From positions 103,046,346 to 103,110,345 of the forward strand of contig CM068826.1 in the NCBI GenBank assembly GCA_028554795.2: DNA of 64,000 bases. Reading direction: 5' to 3'. Below, piece after piece: positions 23,635-31,437 of the stretch. The stretch's first letter is position 1; the number at the start of each line of letters is the position of its first letter. Source of the DNA: Sinohyriopsis cumingii (Eukaryota > Mollusca > Bivalvia > Unionida > Unionidae). Below the pieces are notes generated by a model. It did no database searches. It worked only from the letters and a program-made list of their open reading frames with translations, and was not told where the DNA came from. Position numbers and translations under genes: made by a program.

Positions 23635-24007
23635 AGTAGTGAATGGGGGCACTTTAGCGACAATGGGAATTAGCATTAAAAACCACCCTGGGTCACTTTA
23701 GCGACAATGAGAAATTTAACATTACGAAAACCCCTGGGTCAGTTTAGCGACAATGGGAAATTAACATGGGAATATATTTTGGGTTTGTTGAGCGACAAGG
23801 GAAAGTTAACATGGGGAATAAATCGTGGGTCTGTTGAGCGACAAAGGAAATTTAACATGGGAGAAAAAAAGCAATTCTAGGGACAAGAGAAATTTAACAT
23901 GGGATTTTCTTTTTTTTTTAAAAATAAAAAATAAAAAAGGGGTAGGCAATTGAAAGTCGATCTCTTTTCGAGAAATGTGGGTGGCCCTGAAAAGGGCCTT
24001 TGGGTTT
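23635..24007. repeat. Left terminal inverted repeat of the Polinton
   Basis: It matches 52,921-53,298 in inverse orientation. The outer 250 bp hold six diverged units of about 45 bp with a core like GCGACAATGGGAAATT (starts 23657, 23701, 23747, 23792, 23838, and a decayed one at 23881). An A/T-rich spacer follows. The inner edge is the block GGCAATTGAAAGTCGATCTC plus a histone-type 3'-end signal on the minus strand. Confidence 0.93.
23983..23998 (-). terminator. Histone-type 3'-end stem-loop A (inside left inverted repeat)
   Basis: The minus strand reads GGCCCTTTTCAGGGCC: a 6-bp stem with a UUUC loop, preceded by AAA and followed directly by ACCCACA. After 14 nt comes AAAAGAG (23,962-23,968), which is complementary to the CUCUUUU of U7 snRNA. 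This is the arrangement at the 3' end of replication-dependent histone genes. It starts 18 nt after the stop of the coiled-coil gene ending at 24,017. Confidence 0.8.
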
Positions 24008-24016
24008 CTTCTTCTT

Positions 24017-24406
24017 TTAATTTCTTCTATTTCTCCACCAGCTTCTTATTTTCTGTCCTACACTCTTTCTCTTCTTTTCTTTCTTTTCTTCCTTCTTTTT
24101 CTCTTCTTTCTTCTTCTCCTCCTCTTCTTTCTTCCTCTTCTCATTTTCTTCTTCCTTTTCAATTTTTTCGTTCCATACTCTCATCCTTACCCTTTCCTCT
24201 TCATCCTTCTTCTCCTCCTTTATTTCTTTCATCAGATCACTTATCATTTCCTTTACTTTTCTTAAATTGTTGATCTCCATCTTCACTCGATGGGGACTAT
24301 AAGAATAGTGATCCTCGTTTAGCCTCACTAACATTTGCTCCATCATACCCAAATTGTCCAGGACGTCTTGCAATGTTTTCATTTTATCAAGTTGGTTTGA
24401 AGCCAT
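24017..24406 (-). CDS. Accessory coiled-coil protein 1 (129 aa, unknown function)
   Basis: It begins MASNQLDKMKTLQDVLDNLG. An N-terminal helical part of about 60 residues is followed by a long Glu/Lys-rich coiled coil (about 60-115) and a basic tail (GQKIRSWWRNRRN). A TATA-like CTATAAG lies at 24,457-24,463 and an initiator-like segment follows it. The reading frame is intact. It shares layout with the two genes to its right: a short N-terminal helical region with L-D/E-K-L and L-x-R/H motifs, then a charged coiled coil, the same promoter type and a histone-type 3' end. They look like diverged duplicates. I recognise no known family. Confidence 0.6.
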   Translation of the reverse strand: MASNQLDKMKTLQDVLDNLGMMEQMLVRLNEDHYSYSPHRVKMEINNLRKVKEMISDLMKEIKEEKKDEEERVRMRVWNEKIEKEEENEKRKKEEEEKKKEEKKKEEKKEKKRKSVGQKIRSWWRNRRN

Positions 24407-24456
24407 CTTCTTTTTTATTCTTTGTAGAATGGTTTGAACGACGAATACTGTGGGTT

Positions 24457-24545
24457 CTTATAGTGAAAGCGCGGACGTCCCCCTAAAACATAAAATTGAT
24501 ATTACCTCGATTATCACTTAAAACGCGCGGACGTGAAGGAAAACA
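24457..24545 (-). promoter_or_regulatory. Promoter of accessory gene 1
   Basis: The minus strand shows CTATAAG (24,457-24,463) preceded by the element ACGTCCGCGCTTTC (24,465-24,478). A second copy of the GCGCGGACGT core lies at about 24,522-24,532. The same elements in the same order, with the same intervening CCCCCTAAAAC and TTGATATTACC-like text, occur upstream of accessory gene 2. A 12-bp segment between them is missing here. Confidence 0.6.
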
Positions 24546-24650
24546 TTCCCAACTTTTCTCATTTCATATGATCTACTATTCACATACGTGTAGCAGCAAT
24601 AAACAAACTCCAAAATATACTATCCATACAAACGTACGTGAGCATTTACA

Positions 24651-24652
<2 letters not shown>

Positions 24653-24714
<62 letters not shown>
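24653..24714. repeat. (CA)n microsatellite
   Basis: About 31 CA copies, expanded inside one copy of a duplicated accessory-gene spacer. The other copy, near 25,525-25,560, has only scattered ACACA. Confidence 0.95.
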
Positions 24715-24715
<1 letters not shown>

Positions 24716-24802
24716 GGAAAAAAGAGTCAGTGTTTATATTCACATTACTCTACCTACACACATTGGCAAATCGATTACTATTTCTTTTCTAAAGGTTTGG
24801 GT

Positions 24803-24818
24803 AGCCCTGAAAAGGGCT
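24803..24818 (-). terminator. Histone-type 3'-end stem-loop B
   Basis: The minus strand reads AGCCCTTTTCAGGGCT, followed by ACCCA and then AGAAAAGAA (24,782-24,790). Compared with copy A, only the outermost stem pair has changed (A-U for G-C), and it still pairs. It lies about 90 nt after the probable end of accessory gene 2. Confidence 0.75.
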
Positions 24819-24906
24819 GTTTTTTTTTTTAACTCCATGGCACCTGGTTAATGATGGCACCTTCCAGGCCTGGCACCACACACACATCTTCTTCCCCAGT
24901 CTCTTT

Positions 24907-25192
24907 TCACTCTTTTTTGGGGGAGAGCAGAGGCGGCATAAGTGGCTTCAGAATCCCAATTTTCTGTCTCTGGGATTCTGAAATTTTCTTCTTGTGCTTG
25001 TCATACAGCCATTCCTCTCTCCTTTTCCTACTCTTCTTTTTTTCTTCTCTCCTCCTCTTCTTTGTTTCTTCTCTCCTCCTCTTTCATCCTTCCCTCTTCT
25101 ACAATGGCTTCCGCGGCCAGTTCATTTAGTATGTGCCTGGCATATTCCAGGTGCACATGAAGTTCCAACAGTTTTTCTAGCCTTCTGCTCAT
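24907..25192 (-). pseudogene. Accessory coiled-coil protein 2, frameshifted
   Basis: From ATG at 25,192 the frame reads MSRRLEKLLELHVHLEYARH followed by a Glu/Lys/Arg coiled coil, and stops at 25,028. The next frame stays open from there to a TGA at 24,907-24,909 and contains REEWLYDKHKKKISESQRQK. That segment resembles the R-EEW-V-YRLQKQQR part of accessory protein 3, so one indel near 25,030 probably broke the gene. The promoter and histone-type 3' end are intact. Function unknown. Confidence 0.5.
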
Positions 25193-25243
25193 TCTCAAGT
25201 GTTGATCAATCAACAAGGGTAGCTAGACTGCCGAACGATTTTT

Positions 25244-25330
25244 AATTTATACTGAAAGCGCGGACGTGATGGAAAACATCCCCCTAAAACAAAATTGATC
25301 TTACCTGGATCATAACCAAACAAACGCGCG
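25244..25330 (-). promoter_or_regulatory. Promoter of accessory gene 2
   Basis: The minus strand has AGTATAAATT (25,244-25,253) preceded by ACGTCCGCGCTTTC (25,254-25,267). A second GTCCGCGCG core lies near 25,325. An initiator-like CAGTCTAGCTACCC follows the TATA box. The block aligns with the promoter of accessory gene 1. Confidence 0.6.
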
Positions 25331-25649
25331 GACCTAAAAGAAACACTCACTCACTTTTTATACTACCCATCACTATTCTAAAAAAAATTATTAAACAAAT
25401 AATATACTATCCGCATACGCAAAGCAATCCAATCAAACCCCAAATCTACTCTCCCCACACGTCAAACAGCAAAAAAACATCATCATAATCTACTATCCAC
25501 ACAAACGTACGTGAGCACTTACAAACACACAATCATATACACAAACACATATACTCACACTATGAAAAAAGAGTCAGTGTTTATATTCACACTACTCTAC
25601 CTACACATATTGGCAAATGGATTACTATATCTTTTCTAGAGTATTGGGT

Positions 25650-25665
25650 AGCCCTGAAAAGGGCT
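25650..25665 (-). terminator. Histone-type 3'-end stem-loop C
   Basis: The minus strand reads AGCCCTTTTCAGGGCT, then ACCCA, then AGAAAAG (25,631-25,637). It starts 27 nt after the stop of accessory gene 3. The surrounding sequence back to about 25,480 is a direct duplicate of 24,610-24,820. Confidence 0.77.
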
Positions 25666-25691
25666 GTTTTTTTGTTTGCTATGGCAATCTT

Positions 25692-26060
25692 TTAGTTTCT
25701 AAGAATGCGATGTCCTCTGACGATAGACTTTCTGACGATAGGTCTGCTTCTTCGGAAAGAGAAGAAGAACTCTTTGGTGTCGATACGACAATCGACAAAG
25801 CCTCTGTCAGGTTCAGGTTGCTGCTGCTGCTGCTGCTGTTGCTGCTGTTGCTGCTCTCTCTGCTGTTTCTGAAGTCTGTACTTCACTGTCCATTCTTCTT
25901 TCTCCCTGTTCACTTCTTCTCTGAAGAGCTCTTCTATCAGGTCTTCAGTGACTTTTAGCATTCTCACATTCTCTATCTCTTCTGGCTTCGGTATCAGACT
26001 GTGTCTGACCCTGTGAAAATTCACGTAGGCTTCGTTTAGCTTATCTAGTTTGGAGAACAT
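25692..26060 (-). CDS. Accessory coiled-coil protein 3 (122 aa, unknown function)
   Basis: ATG at 26,060 gives MFSKLDKLNEAYVNFHRVRH, then an acidic helical segment (about 35-70), a Gln run of about 12 residues (about 78-90), and a basic Arg-rich tail. A TATA-like CTATAATT lies at 26,111-26,118, followed by GTCTAACCATCC, which also occurs at the orphan promoter near 38,040. The frame is intact. Its layout and 3' signal match accessory proteins 1 and 2. The GC-rich element normally upstream is absent, probably because the LINE inserted there. Confidence 0.6.
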   Translation of the reverse strand: MFSKLDKLNEAYVNFHRVRHSLIPKPEEIENVRMLKVTEDLIEELFREEVNREKEEWTVKYRLQKQQREQQQQQQQQQQQQPEPDRGFVDCRIDTKEFFFSFRRSRPIVRKSIVRGHRILRN

Positions 26061-27121
26061 CTTCGTAGGAGGATGAGTCGACAATGGATGGTTAGACGAA
26101 TGAATATTGAATTATAGACGCTTACATACTAGTACTTTTGCGTCTTGTTAATGCCTGATGACCAGGCTATTTATTTGATCGGGTTTGTAGGAATGGTGCC
26201 ACTACATCCCCGTGTTTATATGCGATGACCGCATTACTTAATTACAATGTCTGTCCGTGGCAAAGGAGGGAAGGCATGAGTCCAGGAGGAGCCCGACGTC
26301 ACAGGTCCATGTTGTTAGAAACGCCAAAGCCTATTGTTCAAATCGAGTCCAGTTGTACTAATGGACGTTAAATATATCAATGTCGTGTTAGCCACTGTAA
26401 TTATCCTGATCTTGATAGTTGTTAGATTTGTTTATGTTAACCTATAGCAGTTTTCTTTTCTTTTGTTTATGTACAGAGTGTACTTTTGTGTATGCATATA
26501 AAAAAACATAAATTATGCCAATCAATTAGGTGTTTGTCACCCGTTACTTTCAGTTCTTGTATTGTAATTTTTAAGTTTTGAATTTTGATGGCGGTGTCCA
26601 AAAATGATCATATTGAATTAGGGCCAAAAAAATTTGGTATGTCTGAAGAGCCCTCTAATAGCCAATGTGAGAGCTTCTTTTGAGGCAATTGACCGATGTC
26701 TGTGTCTTCTTTCTGTCATCGTTGTTGTGAGTTGCTGGTCTTTTCTTGTTGGAGTCCCCTTCTTCTCAACTGCCACACACCATTATCTTAATTATCATTG
26801 TGCCTCAAACTCTAATATAATAATAATATTTTATTTTTTATTTTTTTTTAATAGTTAAAATTGTCAGCACGTGGTCTGAAAAAGTCCTGTGTAGTGTGTT
26901 ATTAATGATAAGTTTTGTTGTGACTTTAGTTTAGTTCCGCCTTGTGCGGAGGGTCCTGATGACTGGGCTTATGTCACCTTATATATCTAAATTTAGGGAG
27001 TTAATGTATTCTGTTCTTGTTGTCAGACCTTAGATGTTATAGTCAGAATATAGACATGCAAAGTTGGAAGGTAGAGAAGGGAAGATTGGTACATGCATGT
27101 ATTTTAATAATTTTATGGGTG

Positions 27122-27173
27122 CAGGCACCTTTGCTGAATACTCAGGTCCGGGTGGACTTATCAAAGGTGCCTG
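27122..27173. repeat. Hairpin 1 in the LINE 3' untranslated region
   Basis: CAGGCACCTTTG (27,122-27,133) and its perfect complement CAAAGGTGCCTG (27,162-27,173) enclose a 28-nt loop that contains CTCAGGTCC. Confidence 0.7.
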
Positions 27174-27372
27174 TCTCCCCATTTTCTTAAAGATAGTTTT
27201 TTTTGTTGTTTTTTTTTCCCTTTCCCTTTTCGTTAGTTTATTTTATTATATTTTTAGTTTTTATTTTTAAAATTGCTGTTTTATTTTATTTAATAATTTT
27301 TTATTTTTTTTTTGTAAAGATTTGTATTGTTTGTAAAGTTAGTTATTCTTCTTTTTTATATATCGAGTATGG

Positions 27373-27421
27373 AGGCACCTTTGCTGAGTAATCAGGTCCT
27401 GGGGACTTCTCAAAGGTACCT
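27373..27421. repeat. Hairpin 2 in the LINE 3' untranslated region
   Basis: A second copy of the same hairpin, 250 bp away: AGGCACCTTTG with CAAAGGTACCT, one stem mismatch. The loop again contains ATCAGGTCC. Confidence 0.65.
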
Positions 27422-27531
27422 GTTCTCGTTATTGATGTGTGTTTGGTAGCCTGTATTTTGTGTTATCCTGTTTGTATTTTTTACCTTGAGTGTGCTTTTC
27501 AGCTAGCAATTAATGCTCTCAACTCATTGGG

Positions 27532-30500
27532 TTATATCTTGTCATACTTGTTTATTTGTTTTAAGTATGTTATTATGTTTTTGTATGTTAGGTCTTTGTT
27601 GCTGTTTGTTTTGGGATTTATGAAGTCTGGATATTTGTAGGGCGATCCGATTTTCTTTTGTTGTTTTTGAAATTCCATTCTGTGCGAGTGGTAATAGGTG
27701 CACTGATTAAAAACGTGTTCCAGGGTCTCTGTGCTGGTGCAATGGGGACAATGGGTGTGGTTGTCCATTCCTTTGTTGAGATGTCTTCCAAAGCTTCCCT
27801 TGAGTAAGGTTTTAGCGGTCCTTATTCGATTTATGATTCTGATATCTGGGCTTTGCAGTGTTCTAGGTATTGTAATATGTCTCTCCACCTTTTTTTGCCA
27901 TTGGTATAGGTGTCTGCCCTTGATGCTGTTGTCCCATGTTTGTTGCCATTTATGGTTGATTTTCTGAGTTATTTGACTATATATTTCTGTAACGCTATAT
28001 TGCATGGTCAGATAGGTATTTTTTGTGAGGCTGGATTTTGCACTTAGGTCTGCTTTATCATTTCCTGGTAGGTTAATGTGTGAGGGTACCCACAGGAATG
28101 TTAGTTTCTGTTGTTTGGTATCTATTTCCCTTATTGTTTGTAGCGCTTTTTCCATGAGATTTGCTCTACTTTTGGAAATACCAGATTCTAGTGATTTAAG
28201 TACACTGAGGGAGTCGGTGATGATTACGTGTTGTTTTGTGGTTGAAAGTGTAATCCAGTTTAGTGCCTCATTTATGGCCCAAAATTCAGCTGTGTAGATT
28301 GAGCAGTCGTCTGGGAGTCTTTCAGTTATTTCGATGTTATATTCTGGGATAACCACAGCTGCTCCCGTTCTTTTTAACTCTTGCGATTTGGAGCCATCTG
28401 TGTAGATTTTAACATGAGTCGGGTACTCTTCCGTTATGATCTTTTGTATTTCTGCTAAGAGTCCTATTGGGTTTTCGTTTTTGGATCCAATTTTTTGTGC
28501 TGTCAGGTTGATGTCTAGAGTCCTATTTTTCCATGGTGTTATGTCTATTAATTGGTGTTGTTCAGCTTGTAGTCCCCATTGTCCTATTTCGGTACAGAGC
28601 GTATGTACCTTATTGGCTGCCGGTGGATTTGGGACAAGTTTTGGCCTAAATGTTATTCGGCATTTGGTGATTGTACTTTTGGTGGGGTTATTATCCGAGT
28701 GTATGGAGTTCCTGGTGGCATACCTAAGGGTTTGTTCCTCCCTTCTTAGGTATAGGGGTAAATCCCCTGTAAGGATTTGTAGTTCTTCTAGGGCAACGTT
28801 TGGAAGTGTTCCTGTGCAGAGCCTTAGTGCTTTATACTGTATGTTGTTTAGTTTGTGAAGTAGTTTTGTGCTTGCCGATGCATATACCTGGCAGCCATAG
28901 TCTAATTTGGATCTAATTAGTGACCTATATATCATTAACATACTTTGTTGATCTGCTCCCCATGTTGTTCCCTTTATGTTTTTAAGTAGATTTAGATCTT
29001 TATTGCATCTCTGTATGATGTTGGTAATATGAGATTGCCAGTTTAATTGTTCATCCAGCAACATTCCTAGAAAGTATGTATTTTTGACAAAGTTTATTGG
29101 TGTTTTTTGTAGATATAATTTAGGGTATGTTATTTTACACTTATTCGTTGGGGAAAAAAGCATTCCTACAGTTTTGGTTTTGGATATTTTGAAGCCCCAA
29201 TTGTCAGCCCAGGTTCCTATCTTATCTAGGTTGAGTTGAATTTGTTTGATAATTTCTTGGCTGTTTGGGTTGCCTGCTTTCCAGATACCACTATCATCAG
29301 CAAATTGTGAAAGTTCCACTTGGTTGGTGTTGACGTATTTGTTGAGTTCATTTATCATGATGTTGAATAGAGTGGGGCTAATCACACTCCCTTGTGGTGT
29401 TCCATTTTCCAATGTGTGTTTTTCTGAGTGTGCATCCCCTACTCTTGTTTTAATCTGTCTTCCAGTTAGAAAGTTAGAGATCCAGCAGTGCATGCGTCCT
29501 GTAATACCATACTGGTTGAGTTTGGATACGAGTCCTTTGGTCCACACCATGTCAAAGGCTTTTTCTAGATCTAAGAAGATCGCAATAAGATGTCGGTCTT
29601 TCCTCCTTTTTGCATTGAAAGCAAGTTTGATGTTGGCTTCTAGCCGGATGAGTTGATCTATGGTAGATCGTCTAGGTCTAAATCCGCTTTGATTCTCTGA
29701 TAATAATTTGTTTTGTTCTAGGTGGTGTTTTAATCGGTTATTTATCATAGTCTCCATAAGTTTACACAGGGTGTTGGTCAGGGAGACTGGGCGGTAGGAA
29801 TTAATATTTGTAGGGTCTTTCCCGGGTTTGGGTATGGCAATGACTATTGCTTGTTTCCATGTCGTTGGTATGCTCCCTGTTTGCCATATTTGGTTAATTA
29901 GTTGGAGAATTATATTTTCCATGTTTGGAGGTATTTTTTTGTAAAATTCGTAGCCTAACAGGTCTTCACCTGGAGATGTTGATTTTTTGTTACGTAACGC
30001 CTTTCTCCATTCATTTATATTAAATAAATCATTTAGTGGTGTATTTTCGTTGTTTGTTTGATCGTTAAATAGGTGCGGAAATTCCGTTTCGAGAATGGTG
30101 GTTTGTTTCATGAAGTCCTTAGTGTGATTGCTGTTGCTGCTAGAGTTTGCAAAATGTTGGGCCAGTTGTTTGGCTTTTTCTTCGTTAGTGTCCGCACCAG
30201 GAATTTTTGGTGTTGATTTTGGTGTGTTTCCTTTCATGATTCTAATCTTTCCCCACACTTGTTTTGAGTTGCTATGATGGTTAAGTGTGGAGCAGTATTT
30301 TCGCCATGAGTTGATTTTGGAGTCCTTAATTGTAGTCCGAGTTATGGCTTCTTTACGTTTGTATTCGAGGAAGTCTGCTGTTACTTTAGTATGTTTGAAC
30401 CGATTTAGTGCTTTCTTTTTGGCCTGAATTGCTATTCGGCATTCCTCTGTCCACCATGGTATAGGTGTTTGTTTTATTTTATTCTGTGTTTTCGGTATAC

Positions 30501-31395
30501 TGATTGTAGCTGCTTTGTTGATAGCTTGAGTTATGGCTTCATAAAATTGGCTGTTGTCGTGGTTATGTAGTTCCCCTAGTGTAATTTTTTCTAATGATTT
30601 GTAGAATGTATTCCAATCAGCTTTTTCAGTTTTCCATTTTGGTATGATTTTAGTTTGTTGCTTTGTTTTTTGTGTGTATATTGTTGTGCATATGGGGAAG
30701 TGGTCGCTGCCCAGGGTGCTTTGATGTAGTACTTCCCATTCGCTGATTAGTGCTATGCTGGGTGTGGCAATAGTTATGTCTATAGGGGTTAGCTTTCCTG
30801 TTCCTGGGTCTAATCTGGTGGGTGTTCCTGTGTTTAGTATTACTAATTGATGTTCCATTGTGTACTTTTCGAGGTTTTTCCCCCTGGTATCAGTATGGTC
30901 GCCTCCCCACTCTGGATTGTGTGCATTAAAGTCTCCGCAGATAATTGTGTGTTGACCCCTTTCTTTAAATATATCTATATAGTTTTGTATGGGATTTAGG
31001 CTAGAGCTACCTGGATCATATATGTTATATATGTTTATTGTTTTATTTTTAAGTTTAATATTTATGGCTAGATACTCTATGGGACTCCCATTTAGGTCTA
31101 TGGTAGGAGTAGCTTCATAAGTTTCGGTAACCGAGTTGTGTATATAAATGGCTAATCCTCCCCCTCTTGTGTTATTGGTTCTATTTTTTGTGTATGTTGT
31201 ATGGTACTCACTAATTTTGGGTATTTTATTGTTTGCATTGGTTAGATAGGTTTCTTGCAAGCAAATAATGCTTGGTTTAGGATTGGTATTGGCAATGGCT
31301 GCAGAAAGTTCCCCATGGTTCTTTTTTAGTCCTCTGCAGTTCCATTGCCAAATGAGTATCCTATTTTCACTGTCTGTGCTGTCTTCTGTATCCAT
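27532..31395 (-). CDS. LINE ORF2: endonuclease, reverse transcriptase and RNase H (1,287 aa)
   Basis: The order is an APE-type endonuclease at about 12-238 (QETYL, GDFNAHN, SDHFPI), reverse transcriptase at about 515-760 (RPVSLT, LDLEKAFD, GTPQGSVISP, catalytic FADDS), RNase H at about 995-1125 (YTDGS, a conserved Glu near 1036, TDSLSV, GNDKAD), and a C-terminal CPHC...H...C motif near 1220. RNase H in a LINE ORF2 points to the I/Ingi/Nimb group. The enzyme nicks target DNA and reverse-transcribes the element RNA on it. The frame is fully open. ORF2 starts 42 nt after ORF1 stops. Confidence 0.95.
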   Translation of the reverse strand: MDTEDSTDSENRILIWQWNCRGLKKNHGELSAAIANTNPKPSIICLQETYLTNANNKIPKISEYHTTYTKNRTNNTRGGGLAIYIHNSVTETYEATPTIDLNGSPIEYLAINIKLKNKTINIYNIYDPGSSSLNPIQNYIDIFKERGQHTIICGDFNAHNPEWGGDHTDTRGKNLEKYTMEHQLVILNTGTPTRLDPGTGKLTPIDITIATPSIALISEWEVLHQSTLGSDHFPICTTIYTQKTKQQTKIIPKWKTEKADWNTFYKSLEKITLGELHNHDNSQFYEAITQAINKAATISIPKTQNKIKQTPIPWWTEECRIAIQAKKKALNRFKHTKVTADFLEYKRKEAITRTTIKDSKINSWRKYCSTLNHHSNSKQVWGKIRIMKGNTPKSTPKIPGADTNEEKAKQLAQHFANSSSNSNHTKDFMKQTTILETEFPHLFNDQTNNENTPLNDLFNINEWRKALRNKKSTSPGEDLLGYEFYKKIPPNMENIILQLINQIWQTGSIPTTWKQAIVIAIPKPGKDPTNINSYRPVSLTNTLCKLMETMINNRLKHHLEQNKLLSENQSGFRPRRSTIDQLIRLEANIKLAFNAKRRKDRHLIAIFLDLEKAFDMVWTKGLVSKLNQYGITGRMHCWISNFLTGRQIKTRVGDAHSEKHTLENGTPQGSVISPTLFNIMINELNKYVNTNQVELSQFADDSGIWKAGNPNSQEIIKQIQLNLDKIGTWADNWGFKISKTKTVGMLFSPTNKCKITYPKLYLQKTPINFVKNTYFLGMLLDEQLNWQSHITNIIQRCNKDLNLLKNIKGTTWGADQQSMLMIYRSLIRSKLDYGCQVYASASTKLLHKLNNIQYKALRLCTGTLPNVALEELQILTGDLPLYLRREEQTLRYATRNSIHSDNNPTKSTITKCRITFRPKLVPNPPAANKVHTLCTEIGQWGLQAEQHQLIDITPWKNRTLDINLTAQKIGSKNENPIGLLAEIQKIITEEYPTHVKIYTDGSKSQELKRTGAAVVIPEYNIEITERLPDDCSIYTAEFWAINEALNWITLSTTKQHVIITDSLSVLKSLESGISKSRANLMEKALQTIREIDTKQQKLTFLWVPSHINLPGNDKADLSAKSSLTKNTYLTMQYSVTEIYSQITQKINHKWQQTWDNSIKGRHLYQWQKKVERHITIPRTLQSPDIRIINRIRTAKTLLKGSFGRHLNKGMDNHTHCPHCTSTETLEHVFNQCTYYHSHRMEFQKQQKKIGSPYKYPDFINPKTNSNKDLTYKNIITYLKQINKYDKI

Positions 31396-31437
31396 TTTAG
31401 ATTTTAGTGCGTTTATGTAGTTCCTTAGTTTTCAGTT

